From contig NZ_CP061813.1 of the NCBI RefSeq assembly GCF_014784055.1, positions 87,501 through 151,500 on the forward strand: 64,000 nt of DNA, written 5' to 3'. The translations under genes and the position numbers were made by a program. The DNA is from Polaribacter haliotis (GTDB taxonomy: Bacteria > Bacteroidota > Bacteroidia > Flavobacteriales > Flavobacteriaceae). The notes beneath the pieces were generated by a model. That model worked only from the letters and a program-made list of their open reading frames with translations, had not been told where the DNA came from and searched no databases. Positions 1-8,890 of the stretch are shown one piece after another (positions within the stretch are counted from its first letter, which is position 1; every line of letters begins with the position of its first letter).

Positions 1-574
1 TCATTACATAATCTACAATTTCTTCAGTCATTTTTTCTTTTTTACTCCATTCTGGTTGTAAAAAAAGCTGACATTTCTTACCCACTTTTGCAGCTTCTTG
101 TTCAGCGAAATCAAAATCTGATTTGTTGTGAATTATCATTTTTAACTCATCTGCCTCTCTGTAATTTTCAGTTAAAGGCAATTTTGTTTTCTTTGGTGAA
201 AGACAAAACCAATCCCATTTTCCAGAAAAAGAATAAGCTCCAGAAGTTTCGATATGCGTTTTTATATGATTTTCTTGCAACAATTTAGTAATATAATCCA
301 TTGACCACATTAACGGTTCACCACCAGTAATAACAACAGTGTTCGCGTATTTTTTAACGTTTTCGACAATCGTATCTGCTAAAGTTGGCGGATGCAAATC
401 TGCATTCCAACTTTCCTTTACATCACACCAATGGCAACCTACATCACAACCACCAACTCTAATAAAATAAGCGGCAGTTCCTGTATGGGAACCTTCACCT
501 TGTATTGTGTAAAACTCTTCCATTAATGGAAGCATTATTCCTTTGTCTACTAAATCTTGCGTCTTTTTGTCCAT
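1..574 (-). CDS. queE: 7-carboxy-7-deazaguanine synthase QueE (3' end beyond the window)
   Basis: Radical SAM enzyme that rearranges 6-carboxy-tetrahydropterin to 7-carboxy-7-deazaguanine in queuosine/preQ1 synthesis. About 191 residues are visible before the window edge; the family is about 210 long, so only a short C-terminal piece is missing. A glycine-rich stretch with IQGEG comes first, then the cluster-binding cysteines C-x3-C-x2-C in GGCDVGCHWC, then the SAM-binding GGEP (VITGGEPLMW), and later HIETSGAY. The ATG lies 1 bp after the stop of the RidA gene on the same strand, so the two are probably co-transcribed. It shares a pathway with tgt further along the window. The assignment is strong; only the missing end is unknown. 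Confidence 0.93.
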   Translation of the reverse strand, partial: MDKKTQDLVDKGIMLPLMEEFYTIQGEGSHTGTAAYFIRVGGCDVGCHWCDVKESWNADLHPPTLADTIVENVKKYANTVVITGGEPLMWSMDYITKLLQENHIKTHIETSGAYSFSGKWDWFCLSPKKTKLPLTENYREADELKMIIHNKSDFDFAEQEAAKVGKKCQLFLQPEWSKKEKMTEEIVDYVM

Positions 575-575
575 C

Positions 576-1028
576 TTACTTCTTTGCAGCAATTACTTCA
601 ATTTCGATATTTGAGCCACCAACTAAATCGGCTGCAAAGGTAGTTCTTGCAGGCAAATTATCGGTAAAGAAAGTACGATAAATTGTATTCATTTTAGAGA
701 AATCTTTAATATTGGCTAAAATTACGGTACATTTTACAACATCTTTCAATGTTAAATTATGTTGCTTTAAAACTGCTTCAATATTTTTGATGGTTTGTTT
801 TGTTTCAGCTTCAATTCCCCCTTCAACAATTTTACCAGTTTTATGGTTTTTACCAATTTGTCCAGTTAAGAAATAGAGATTATCTACCTGAACAGCATCA
901 GAAAAAGGAACATTTTGCCTACTTTCTTCGTGAGATTTATGATGTTTTATAACAGCATTAGAATCTTTCTTGCAGGAAAAATTCAACAACAATAATAGAA
1001 AAAGAGAAGTTTTTAAAAGAAATTTCAT
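576..1028 (-). CDS. RidA/YjgF-family protein exported as a lipoprotein
   Basis: RidA-family proteins hydrolyse reactive enamine/imine intermediates and are normally cytosolic. This 150-residue protein begins with a lipoprotein signal (hydrophobic run LLLLLNFSC, lipobox cysteine near residue 19), so the mature protein probably sits in the periplasm or at a membrane. The family core follows: FSDAVQVDNLYFLTGQIG near the start, a central TKQTIKNIEAVL helix, and the closing block with the substrate-contacting Arg in PARTTFAADL and the IEIEVIAAKK end. Length minus the signal fits the family at about 130. It is upstream of queE with a 1-bp gap. The family is certain; the extracytoplasmic role is inferred from the signal peptide. 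Confidence 0.88.
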   Translation of the reverse strand: MKFLLKTSLFLLLLLNFSCKKDSNAVIKHHKSHEESRQNVPFSDAVQVDNLYFLTGQIGKNHKTGKIVEGGIEAETKQTIKNIEAVLKQHNLTLKDVVKCTVILANIKDFSKMNTIYRTFFTDNLPARTTFAADLVGGSNIEIEVIAAKK

Positions 1029-1112
1029 AAAGTTTTGATTTTCAACACAAATATAAAAACAATTAATATAAATTATTTTAACTGTAAGTACTTAAAAATC
1101 AAATGTATTTTG

Positions 1113-1120
1113 TAAATTTG
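1113..1120 (+). promoter_or_regulatory. -7 promoter element of rpsA
   Basis: TAAATTTG matches the Bacteroidetes -7 consensus TAnnTTTG. No TTG lies 19 bp upstream. It falls inside the longer possible reading frame that opens at 1103, which argues that translation starts at 1244, downstream of the promoter, with a leader of about 115 nt. Confidence 0.6.
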
Positions 1121-1243
1121 CACTCCTTTTTACGAGAACAGATTTATAAAAGGCCTATAAAACAAAAATTTATAAAAACATCTCTTGAAGTTTTTATCGT
1201 TAGTAATCTGAAAAACAACAAGATACAAATTTTATTCTCAGAA

Positions 1244-3088
1244 ATGTCTGAAGAAACAAAAAACACTGAAGAGCAAGTAGAAGCTACTGAAGTACAACAA
1301 ACAGAAGCAGCAACTCCAGCTGTAGAAGAAGTAAAACAAGATCCAAAACAATTTTTAGCGGACTTTAACTGGCACAAATACGAACAAGGTATAGAAGCTG
1401 TAGATGAAGAAAAACTAAAAGCTTTCGAAGAAGCGTTAGTAGGAACTGTAGGTTTCGTAAACGAACGTGATGTAATCGAAGGAACTGTAATTAGAATTAC
1501 AGAAAGAGATGCTATTATAGACATCAATTCTAAGTCTGAAGGAGTTATTTCTTTAAACGAATTTCGTTACAACCAAGGTTTAAAAGTTGGTGATACTGTA
1601 GAAGTATTAGTTGACAAAAGAGAAGATTCTTCTGGTCAATTAGTATTATCTCACAAAAAAGCAAGAGTAATTAAAGCTTGGGAAAGAGTTAATAATGCTC
1701 ATGAAACTGGTGAAGTAGTTAACGGTTTCGTTAAATGTAGAACTAGAGGTGGTATGATTGTAGATGTTTTCGGAATCGAAGCATTTTTACCAGGATCTCA
1801 AATTGACGTTAAGCCAATTAGAGATTACGATCAGTATGTAGAAAAAACAATGGAATTCAAAGTTGTAAAAATCAACCACGAATTTAAAAACGTTGTAGTT
1901 TCTCATAAAGCTTTAATTGAAGCAGATATCGAATTACAGAAAAAAGAAATCATTGGCCAATTAGAAAAAGGACAAGTATTAGAAGGTATTGTTAAAAATA
2001 TTACTTCTTATGGTGTATTTGTAGATTTAGGTGGTGTAGATGGTTTAGTACATATTACAGATTTATCTTGGTCTAGAATTAATCATCCAAATGAGGTTGT
2101 TGAATTAGACCAAAAATTAAACGTTGTAATTTTAGACTTTGACGATAACAAATCTAGAATCCAATTAGGTTTAAAACAATTATCAGCTCATCCTTGGGAA
2201 GCTTTAGACGATACTTTAAAAGTGGGTGATAAAGTAACAGGAGAAGTTGTTGTTTTAGCAGATTATGGAGCATTCGTAGAAGTAGAACAAGGAGTAGAAG
2301 GGTTAATTCACGTTTCTGAAATGTCTTGGTCAACTCATTTACGTTCTGCACAAGATTTCGTAAAAGTTGGAGATAAAGTAGAAGCGCAAGTTTTAACTTT
2401 AGATAGAGAAGACCGTAAAATGTCTTTAGGTATCAAACAATTACACCCAGATCCTTGGACAGATATTACAACTAAATATCCTGTAGGTTCTACACATACT
2501 GGAACTGTAAGAAATTACACGAATTTTGGTGTGTTTGTAGAATTAGAAGAAGGTATTGACGGTTTAGTATATATTTCTGATTTATCTTGGACTAAGAAAA
2601 TCAAGCATCCATCAGATTTCGTAACTGTTGGAGACAAGTTAGAAGTTCAAGTATTAGAATTAGATGTAGAGAACAGAAAGTTAAACTTAGGTCATAAGCA
2701 AACACAAGATAACCCTTGGGATGCTCACGAAGCTACGTACACAATCGGTTCTACACACGAAGGTACTATTAAAGAAAAGAACGATAAAGGAGCAGTTGTA
2801 ACTTTTGCAGATGGCGTTGAAGGTTTTGCACCAACACGTTTCTTAGAAAAAGAAGACGGTTCTAAATTAGGAAAAGGAGATACAATAGACTTTATTGTAA
2901 TGGAATTTTCTAAAGAATACAGAAGAGTAGTCGTTTCTCATACTTCAATCTTTAGAGAAGAAGAAAAGAGAAATATTAAGACTGCCGCTAAAAAATCTGC
3001 AGATGCAGAAAAAACAACTCTTGGAGACATTGGTGGTTTAGCAGCACTTAAAGAAAAAATGGAAGCTGGATCGAAAAAGAAGAAGTAA
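1244..3088 (+). CDS. rpsA: 30S ribosomal protein S1
   Basis: Ribosomal protein S1, which binds mRNA and helps load it on the 30S subunit. The 614-residue protein has an acidic Glu/Thr-rich N-terminal tail and six consecutive S1 (OB-fold) repeats. The later copies are the most canonical, for example GIVKNITSYGVFVDL followed by GLVHITDLSW. A lysine-rich tail ends the protein. The frame is open back to 1103, but that extension would include the promoter element and is not S1-like, so the ATG at 1244 (MSEETKNTEE) is preferred. A strong terminator follows 37 bp after the stop, so it is probably a single-gene transcript. Confidence 0.95.
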   Translation: MSEETKNTEEQVEATEVQQTEAATPAVEEVKQDPKQFLADFNWHKYEQGIEAVDEEKLKAFEEALVGTVGFVNERDVIEGTVIRITERDAIIDINSKSEGVISLNEFRYNQGLKVGDTVEVLVDKREDSSGQLVLSHKKARVIKAWERVNNAHETGEVVNGFVKCRTRGGMIVDVFGIEAFLPGSQIDVKPIRDYDQYVEKTMEFKVVKINHEFKNVVVSHKALIEADIELQKKEIIGQLEKGQVLEGIVKNITSYGVFVDLGGVDGLVHITDLSWSRINHPNEVVELDQKLNVVILDFDDNKSRIQLGLKQLSAHPWEALDDTLKVGDKVTGEVVVLADYGAFVEVEQGVEGLIHVSEMSWSTHLRSAQDFVKVGDKVEAQVLTLDREDRKMSLGIKQLHPDPWTDITTKYPVGSTHTGTVRNYTNFGVFVELEEGIDGLVYISDLSWTKKIKHPSDFVTVGDKLEVQVLELDVENRKLNLGHKQTQDNPWDAHEATYTIGSTHEGTIKEKNDKGAVVTFADGVEGFAPTRFLEKEDGSKLGKGDTIDFIVMEFSKEYRRVVVSHTSIFREEEKRNIKTAAKKSADAEKTTLGDIGGLAALKEKMEAGSKKKK

Positions 3089-3124
3089 TTCTTATTTTTA
3101 AAACAGTAGAAATTTATAATATCT

Positions 3125-3158
3125 AAAAGCCGATGCAATTTGCATCGGCTTTTTTTTT
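3125..3158 (+). terminator. Rho-independent terminator of rpsA
   Basis: A perfect 10-bp stem AGCCGATGCA / TGCATCGGCT with a 3-nt loop, extended by A-T pairs and followed by eight or more T. It is GC-rich against an AT-rich background. Confidence 0.9.
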
Positions 3159-3225
3159 ATACGCTTATTTCTTATTAAACATACAGAACTATAAAACTGC
3201 AACTGAAAACTACCAACTTATTTTT

Positions 3226-3330
3226 GGGCGTTCCCTAAAGGTCGGGCTTTTCGCACTCGCTTTTTTTCTGAAATAGAAAAAAGAGCTCAAACAATTGCTG
3301 CAATCCCTAACGCACATTTCTGCCAACAAA
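3226..3330 (+). repeat. Intergenic structured repeat, copy A
   Basis: A 105-bp element opening GGGCGTTCCC, continuing GGTCGGGCTTTTCG and a T-run/A-run inverted pair, and closing with GCAATCCCTAACGC then GCCAACAAA. The outer blocks GCGTT and AACGC are inverted copies of each other and the T7/A6 runs can pair in the middle, so it can form a long hairpin. A second copy in the same orientation lies at 48239-48340, also downstream of a plus-strand gene. I recall similar GGGCGT...AACGC elements between genes in many Flavobacteriaceae; their function is not known to me. The rest of the 3089-3424 gap holds the rpsA terminator, a short AACTG-rich stretch (3198-3220) and the glmM promoter. Confidence 0.7.
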
Positions 3331-3388
3331 TTTCCATCTTATAAGTTTACTACTTGTTAAATTATTTTACAGTATCATTTAATAGGAT

Positions 3389-3396
3389 TATCTTTG
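3389..3396 (+). promoter_or_regulatory. -7 promoter element of the glmM gene
   Basis: TATCTTTG matches TAnnTTTG 28 bp upstream of the start codon. The position 19 bp upstream reads TTA rather than TTG. Confidence 0.55.
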
Positions 3397-3424
3397 TATT
3401 ATTCAAAAAACACAACCAAAAAGA

Positions 3425-4816
3425 ATGACATTAATCAAATCAATTTCAGGAATTAGAGGAACTATTGGTGGAAAAACTGCTGATAACTTAACACCAATAG
3501 ACGCAGTAAAATTTGCATCAGCATATGGCGCATTTATAAAAGCAAGAAACAATAATAAGAAAGATATTAAAGTTGTTATTGGAAGAGATGCACGTATTTC
3601 TGGAAAAATGATTTCGAGTTTGGTTGCCAATACTTTGGTTGGTTTAGGAATAGATGTTGTAGATTTAGGACTATCAACCACACCAACAGTAGAAGTTGCT
3701 GTACCAATGGAAAATGCAAATGGAGGAATTATTCTAACAGCATCTCACAATCCAAAACAGTGGAATGCTTTAAAATTATTAAACGAGAAAGGAGAATTTT
3801 TAAATGGAGCAGAAGGAGAAAAAATTCTTGAATTAGCAGAAAGCGAAGATTTTTCTTTTGCAGAAGTAGACGATTTAGGAAACTATTCTAAAGACAGTTC
3901 TTATTTACAAAAACACGTTCAAGCAGTTTTAGATTTAGAATTGGTAGATGTAGAAGCTATTAAAAATGCAAACTTTAAAGTTGTTGTAGATGGCGTAAAT
4001 TCCACAGGAGGAATTTTTATTCCTGCTTTATTAAAAGAATTAAATGTAGAATGTATTGAATTATATTGTACACCAAATGGACAATTTCCACACAATCCAG
4101 AACCTTTAAAAGAACACTTAACAGACATATCTAATTTAGTTGTAAAAGAAAAAGCAGATTTCGGAATTGTAGTCGACCCAGATGTAGATCGTTTGGCAAT
4201 TGTTTCCGAAGATGGTTCTATGTTTGGCGAAGAATATACATTAGTTGCTTGTGCAGATTATGTTTTAGGAAAATTAGGGGGTGGAAACACGGTTTCTAAT
4301 TTATCGTCTTCAAGAGCATTAAGAGATGTTACTCAAAAACATGGTGGAACTTATACTGCATCTGCAGTTGGTGAAGTAAATGTTGTTATTAAAATGAAAG
4401 AAACCAACACTGTAATTGGTGGAGAAGGAAATGGAGGAATTATTTATCCAGCTTCTCATTATGGTCGTGATTCTTTGGTGGGTGTTGCTTTATTTTTATC
4501 GCATTTAGCAAATAATAAAATGTCTTGTAAAGAATTAAGAGATTCATATCCTAGTTATTTTATGAGTAAAAATAAGATTCAATTAACGCCAGAAATAGAC
4601 GTGGATAATATCTTAGAAACCATGGCTTCTAAATATGCTAATGAAGATGTAAACACAATAGATGGTGTAAAAATTGATTTCGCAGATGAATGGATTCATT
4701 TAAGAAAATCGAATACAGAGCCAATTATAAGAATTTATACAGAAGCAAAATCGCAACAAGCAGCAGACGATTTAGCAGTTCGTTTTATCAATGAAATTAA
4801 AGAAATTATAGCTTAG
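3425..4816 (+). CDS. glmM: Phosphoglucosamine mutase (phosphohexomutase family)
   Basis: Alpha-D-phosphohexomutase that interconverts glucosamine-6-phosphate and glucosamine-1-phosphate for peptidoglycan and LPS precursors. At 463 residues it has the usual four-domain length. The phosphoserine loop is TASHNP (about residue 100), the metal loop is DPDVDRLAI, the sugar-binding loop is GEGNGGI, and the phosphate-binding loop is RKSNTEPIIRIYTE near the C-terminus. Substrate preference among phosphohexomutases (GlmM versus phosphomannomutase) cannot be settled from these motifs. GlmM is the usual annotation for this size class in Flavobacteria. A TAnnTTTG element precedes it, and the next gene starts 5 bp after the stop. 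Confidence 0.82.
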   Translation: MTLIKSISGIRGTIGGKTADNLTPIDAVKFASAYGAFIKARNNNKKDIKVVIGRDARISGKMISSLVANTLVGLGIDVVDLGLSTTPTVEVAVPMENANGGIILTASHNPKQWNALKLLNEKGEFLNGAEGEKILELAESEDFSFAEVDDLGNYSKDSSYLQKHVQAVLDLELVDVEAIKNANFKVVVDGVNSTGGIFIPALLKELNVECIELYCTPNGQFPHNPEPLKEHLTDISNLVVKEKADFGIVVDPDVDRLAIVSEDGSMFGEEYTLVACADYVLGKLGGGNTVSNLSSSRALRDVTQKHGGTYTASAVGEVNVVIKMKETNTVIGGEGNGGIIYPASHYGRDSLVGVALFLSHLANNKMSCKELRDSYPSYFMSKNKIQLTPEIDVDNILETMASKYANEDVNTIDGVKIDFADEWIHLRKSNTEPIIRIYTEAKSQQAADDLAVRFINEIKEIIA

Positions 4817-4821
4817 AAATA

Positions 4822-5646
4822 TTGAAAACAAAACTAGTAGTAGTATTTTTTTTACTAATATCTGTCACTCTTTTTTCTCAAGAGGAAAAAGTAAAGAAAA
4901 CCTCAAATAAAGGAAAATTATTTTTGTATTGGGGTTGGAACAGAGCGACTTTCTCGAATTCGGACATTCGTTTTCAAGGGAATAATTACGACTTTACATT
5001 ACAAGACGTAAGAGCGAAAGACAGACCAACAGATTTTACGTTCGATTATTTTCATCCAACAAAAATAACTTTACCACAAACAAATGTTAGAGTTGGTTAT
5101 TTTTTAAGTGATAATTACACAGTTTCTGTGGGAGTAGATCATATGAAATATGTAGTTAGATCTTTTCAAACAGTAAAAATTAACGGAGAAATAAATGCAG
5201 GAAATGCTTTTGATGGAGTTTACAATAATGATGATATTCAACTAACGCACGATTTTTTACAGTTCGAACATACAGATGGTTTAAATTATGTAAATGTAGA
5301 GCTTAAAAGATTCGACGAAATTGGACATTTTATTGGAATGAATAGTAAAAATTTTCAGTTAAACATCACAGAAGGTTTTGGAGCTGGTGTTTTGTTTCCA
5401 AGAACAAATTCGAAACTATTTAATCAAAAAAGATGGGATGAGTTTCATGTTTCTGGTTGGGGAGTTTCTGCAGGAGCAGGGTTAAACCTTACGTTTTTTA
5501 AATACTTTTTTGTTCAGTCAGATTTAAAGTATGGGTATATAAAAATGCCAAATATAAGAACCACAGAAAACGCAGAAGACAAAGCTTCACAAAGTTTTAC
5601 ATTTTTTCAAAAAACAATTGTGTTTGGTGCAAAATTCAATATTTAA
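4822..5646 (+). CDS. Predicted outer-membrane beta-barrel protein, function unknown
   Basis: A 274-residue protein using a TTG start 5 bp after the glmM stop. The signal peptide (KTKLVVVFFLLISVTLFSQ) has the SQ-E cleavage junction common in Flavobacteria. The rest is rich in alternating aromatic and polar residues typical of beta strands (NVRVGYFLSDNYTVSVGVDH, FFVQSDLKYGYIKMP) and ends KTIVFGAKFNI, with a terminal hydrophobic/aromatic strand like outer-membrane barrels. No enzymatic motif is visible. It sits between glmM and a class V aminotransferase, possibly in one transcript. The barrel call is inferred from composition and strand pattern; no named family was recognised. Confidence 0.7.
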   Translation: MKTKLVVVFFLLISVTLFSQEEKVKKTSNKGKLFLYWGWNRATFSNSDIRFQGNNYDFTLQDVRAKDRPTDFTFDYFHPTKITLPQTNVRVGYFLSDNYTVSVGVDHMKYVVRSFQTVKINGEINAGNAFDGVYNNDDIQLTHDFLQFEHTDGLNYVNVELKRFDEIGHFIGMNSKNFQLNITEGFGAGVLFPRTNSKLFNQKRWDEFHVSGWGVSAGAGLNLTFFKYFFVQSDLKYGYIKMPNIRTTENAEDKASQSFTFFQKTIVFGAKFNI

Positions 5647-5656
5647 AAACAAAGTA

Positions 5657-7126
5657 ATGGATTTAGAAAAGTATTTTAGTCAGTTTAGAAAAAACATAGT
5701 AGGTATAGATCAAAAATTTACATCTCCATATGGAGAACAAGATTTAATTTATACAGATTGGACAGCCAGTGGAAGATTGTATTTACCATTGGAAGAAAAA
5801 ATGCTTCATAAATTCGGACCTTTTGTAGCGAATACACATACAGAAACATCTACTACTGGTGCAGCAATGACGTTGGCGTATCACGAAGCAAGAAAAATTA
5901 TAAAAAAACATGTAAATGCCAATGAGAATGATGTTTTAATAACATCTGGTTCTGGTATGACAGGAGTTGTAAATAAGTTTCAACGTATTTTAGGATTAAA
6001 AGTTTCCGAGAATTTAAAAGAGTATACAACGATTCCAGAAGACTTAAAACCTATTGTTTTTGTTAGCCATATGGAACACCATTCTAACCAAACTTCTTGG
6101 TTAGAAACCATTGCAGATGTAGAAGTTGTGCCATGTAATAACGAAGGTTTGGTGTGTATAGAAAGCTTCGAAAAATGTATTAAAAAACACGAACATCGTA
6201 AAATTAAAATAGCTTCAATTACTTCTTGCTCTAATGTTACAGGAATTAAAACTGCATATCATAAAGTTGCAAAACTAATTCACAGTTATAATGGTTTGTG
6301 TTTTGTAGATTTTGCTTGTTGTGCTCCTTATGTAGATATTAATATGCATCCAGAAGAAGAGGATGAGTATTTAGATGCAATTTTCTTTTCTCCACATAAA
6401 TTTTTGGGAGGACCAGGAACTTCTGGAGTTTTAGTTTTTAATAAAAAATTATACAAAAATACAATTCCAGATAATCCAGGAGGAGGAACCGTAAGCTACA
6501 CAAATCCTTGGGGTCAACACGATTATTTCGACGATGTAGAAACCAGAGAAGATGGTGGAACTCCTGCTTTTTTACAAACAATTAGAATCGCTTTGGCAAT
6601 TCAATTGAAAGAAGAAATGGGTACCGATAATATTAAAAATAGAGAAAATGAAATTAATAAAGTTATTTTTAAAACTTTAGAAAATCTTGAAGGAGTTAAA
6701 ATTTTAGCACCAAATAATAAAGAAAGATTAAGTATATTTTCTTTTTATTTTGAAAAGTATCACTTTAATTTAGTGGTAAAATTATTAAACGATCGTTTTG
6801 GGATTCAAACCAGAGGTGGTTGTTCTTGTGCAGGAACATATGGGCATTTTTTATTAAATGTAGATCAAGAAACTTCAAACAGAATAAAAGACCAAATTTT
6901 GCATGGTTGTAATACAGATAAACCAGGTTGGGTTCGCTTATCTGTACATCCTACAATTACAAATAAAGAAGTTGAGTTTATATGTAACTCCTTAGAGGAA
7001 TTATCTAAAAACATCGAAAACTGGTCTCAAGATTACGAATACCATCCAATTAAAAACGATTATGCACACAAAACTGTAGCTTCAATCGAACATCAATTAG
7101 TAAACGATTGGTTTTATAAAAATTAG
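5657..7126 (+). CDS. Aminotransferase class V (cysteine desulfurase/selenocysteine lyase-like)
   Basis: PLP-dependent fold-type I enzyme of 489 residues. An N-terminal IYTDWTASGRLYLP block is followed by TSGSGMTGVVNKF, the HMEHHSNQTSW segment typical of this branch, the Asp in CFVDFACCAPY, and the PLP lysine in SPHKFLGGPGTSG. A conserved cysteine-containing loop GGCSCAGTYGH sits where cysteine desulfurases keep the catalytic cysteine. The frame opens earlier, at 5618, but that would overlap the preceding gene. The ATG at 5657 (MDLEKYF) begins 10 bp after the upstream stop and is preferred. The physiological substrate is not evident from the sequence. It is convergent with the acyltransferase gene 9 bp downstream. 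Confidence 0.85.
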   Translation: MDLEKYFSQFRKNIVGIDQKFTSPYGEQDLIYTDWTASGRLYLPLEEKMLHKFGPFVANTHTETSTTGAAMTLAYHEARKIIKKHVNANENDVLITSGSGMTGVVNKFQRILGLKVSENLKEYTTIPEDLKPIVFVSHMEHHSNQTSWLETIADVEVVPCNNEGLVCIESFEKCIKKHEHRKIKIASITSCSNVTGIKTAYHKVAKLIHSYNGLCFVDFACCAPYVDINMHPEEEDEYLDAIFFSPHKFLGGPGTSGVLVFNKKLYKNTIPDNPGGGTVSYTNPWGQHDYFDDVETREDGGTPAFLQTIRIALAIQLKEEMGTDNIKNRENEINKVIFKTLENLEGVKILAPNNKERLSIFSFYFEKYHFNLVVKLLNDRFGIQTRGGCSCAGTYGHFLLNVDQETSNRIKDQILHGCNTDKPGWVRLSVHPTITNKEVEFICNSLEELSKNIENWSQDYEYHPIKNDYAHKTVASIEHQLVNDWFYKN

Positions 7127-7135
7127 AAGTTTTTT

Positions 7136-8026
7136 TTATAAAAACTCTTTTGGTACTTTATCTCTATGCTTAAATCTTTTGTGTGACCATAAATAAAATT
7201 CAGGCTGATCTAAAATATTTTTTTCTGTAAGTTCTGTATATAAATCTGTAATTTTATAATTATCAAACTCTTTTGGGTTTTCTGTAATTAGTTGAAATTC
7301 AGTTTCGTAATAACCTCTTTTCATCTTTTTGGTAACATAGTTTATTACTACTAAATTAAATTTTTTAGAAAGCATTTCTGCACCAGTATGCACAGGAACT
7401 TTAATATTGAAAAATTCTCTCCAATAATAGGTTTTGTGAGGTTGTGGAGATTGGTCGCTCAATAAAATATAAGCACCTCTTTTGTTTTCAGAAAATCTTT
7501 TTTGCATCCCTTTTACCATTTCAGATGTTTTGTAACCTCTAACACCAAATTTCTCTCTAGAAGATCTAACATATTTCTCAAAATATTTATTATTTAGTTT
7601 TGTGTAAGCTCCATAAACATCGATGTCTATAACTTTTGCTAAACTTGTAGACCATTCCCAATTCGCTTGATGTGCACCAACTAAAGCAATATCTCTACCT
7701 TGTTTTGCAAATGAGTTTACCAACTCTGGGTTTTTGTATTTATATCTTTTTAAAATTTCTTTTTCGGAAATAGAAAAAGCTTTTACACTTTCCATCATTA
7801 AATCCATTAAATGTTTAAAGAATTTTTTTCGAATTTTAAAAAGCTCTTCTTCCGATTTTTCTGGAAAAGCCATTTTTAAATTTTCTAAAACAACCGTTTT
7901 TCTATAGCCAAAAACATGATAAATTAAAAAATAAAAAACATCAGATTTTATATATAATAATCTCATTGGCAATCTCGAGAGTATCCAAATAATAGGGTAG
8001 GTAAGCGCAAAAATAAGAAATTGCAT
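7136..8026 (-). CDS. Lipid A biosynthesis-type (HtrB/LpxL) acyltransferase
   Basis: A 296-residue member of the lysophospholipid/lipid A acyltransferase family that adds secondary acyl chains to lipid A or related lipids at the inner membrane. An N-terminal hydrophobic anchor (LIFALTYPIIWILSRLP) is followed by the catalytic HX4E motif as HQANWE (about residues 118-123). Later come the DQSP motif (LLSDQSPQPHKTYYWREFF) and a C-terminal EFYLWSHKRFK block. Length agrees with the family at about 300. It is divergent from the rhomboid gene, with 83 bp between them. The exact acceptor and acyl donor cannot be read from the sequence. Confidence 0.9.
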   Translation of the reverse strand: MQFLIFALTYPIIWILSRLPMRLLYIKSDVFYFLIYHVFGYRKTVVLENLKMAFPEKSEEELFKIRKKFFKHLMDLMMESVKAFSISEKEILKRYKYKNPELVNSFAKQGRDIALVGAHQANWEWSTSLAKVIDIDVYGAYTKLNNKYFEKYVRSSREKFGVRGYKTSEMVKGMQKRFSENKRGAYILLSDQSPQPHKTYYWREFFNIKVPVHTGAEMLSKKFNLVVINYVTKKMKRGYYETEFQLITENPKEFDNYKITDLYTELTEKNILDQPEFYLWSHKRFKHRDKVPKEFL

Positions 8027-8109
8027 AATATGGTTTTAATATTGCAAATATCGCATATAAATTTAAAACGAAAAGAGATATTGCTAATGGTTTTTATTAT
8101 GTTTGTTGT

Positions 8110-8766
8110 ATGATAGAAAATATAAATAGCGCTGTTTTATTTATTATTATAGCCAATGTTTTGGTTTCGATGAAAGGATTTAGTGATTATTCTTTTTTAG
8201 ACAAGTATAAATTTCAAGTTAGTAAAATTATATCTGGAGAAAAAATAAGAATGTTTACATCTGGTTTTCTGCATGTAGACTGGATGCATTTAGGGTTTAA
8301 CATGTATGCATTGTATTTATTTGGAAGAATTGTTTCTGGAATGTTAGGAACTCCTTATTTTTTAATTATTTACTTCGGAAGTTTACTTGCAGGAAGTTTG
8401 TACTCTTTAATGTATCATAAAAAAGAGCCTTATTATAGTGCAGTTGGTGCATCTGGAGCAGTATCAGGAATTATATATTCGTCTATATTATTATATCCGG
8501 ATATGAGTTTATATTTATTTTTTATTCCTCTTCCAATTCCAGGATACATTTTTGGGATCGGATATTTATTATATTCCATTTATGGAATGAAAAAGCAATT
8601 AGGAAATGTTGGTCATGCAGCACATTTAGGTGGAGCAATGGGTGGTTTTGCAACTACTTTGATACTCTACCCTTCATTAATTTCAACAAATAAATTAATG
8701 GTTATTTTATTAGCAGTGCCTATTGTGTTTCTATTGATTTTTGGAGATAAATTAAAATCATTGTAA
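8110..8766 (+). CDS. Rhomboid-family intramembrane serine protease
   Basis: A six-helix membrane protease of 218 residues that cleaves transmembrane substrates within the lipid bilayer. The L1-loop/TM2 signature HVDWMHLGFNMYALYLFG is near the N-terminus, the catalytic serine is in VGASGAVSGI (TM4) and the catalytic histidine in GHAAHLGGAMGGF (TM6), so the Ser-His dyad is intact. It is a compact rhomboid with no extra cytoplasmic domain. A shared hairpin terminator separates it from the convergent tRNA gene. Its natural substrate is unknown. Confidence 0.93.
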   Translation: MIENINSAVLFIIIANVLVSMKGFSDYSFLDKYKFQVSKIISGEKIRMFTSGFLHVDWMHLGFNMYALYLFGRIVSGMLGTPYFLIIYFGSLLAGSLYSLMYHKKEPYYSAVGASGAVSGIIYSSILLYPDMSLYLFFIPLPIPGYIFGIGYLLYSIYGMKKQLGNVGHAAHLGGAMGGFATTLILYPSLISTNKLMVILLAVPIVFLLIFGDKLKSL

Positions 8767-8770
8767 AATA

Positions 8771-8803
8771 AAAAAAGACCTCATATTTGAATGAAGTCTT
8801 TTG
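8771..8803. terminator. Bidirectional terminator between the rhomboid gene and tRNA-Gly
   Basis: An inverted repeat AAGACcTCAT / ATGAaGTCTT with a short AT loop. On the minus strand it is followed by six T, which fits termination of the tRNA transcript; on the plus strand it lies directly after the rhomboid stop. Confidence 0.75.
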
Positions 8804-8876
8804 AGCGAAAGACCAGGTTCGAACTGGCGACATTCAGCTTGGAAGGCTGACGCTCTACCAACTGAGCTACTTTCGC
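8804..8876 (-). tRNA. tRNA-Gly, anticodon TCC
   Basis: A 73-nt cloverleaf on the minus strand. The acceptor stem GCGAAAG pairs with CTTTCGC, the D arm contains AGCTCAGTTGGTAGAGC, the anticodon stem TCAGC/GCTGA encloses the loop CTTCCAA (anticodon TCC), and the T arm contains GTTCGAACC. The discriminator base is T. The CCA end is not encoded (the next bases are CAA). It reads GGA and probably other GGN codons. Confidence 0.97.
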
Positions 8877-8890
8877 GTGGTAAAGAGATG

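Noticed and set aside
88..288. Plus-strand open frame at the left edge
   Set aside because: It lies opposite the queE coding sequence, which has clear radical SAM motifs.
1103..1243. 47-codon N-terminal extension of rpsA
   Set aside because: It covers the TAAATTTG promoter element and has no S1 similarity, so the ATG at 1244 was chosen.
1144..1527. Minus-strand open frame opposite rpsA
   Set aside because: Antisense shadow of S1 with low-complexity Ser/Thr content and no motif.
2000..2900. Apparent tandem repeats in rpsA
   Set aside because: They are the homologous S1 domains of the protein, not a DNA repeat array.
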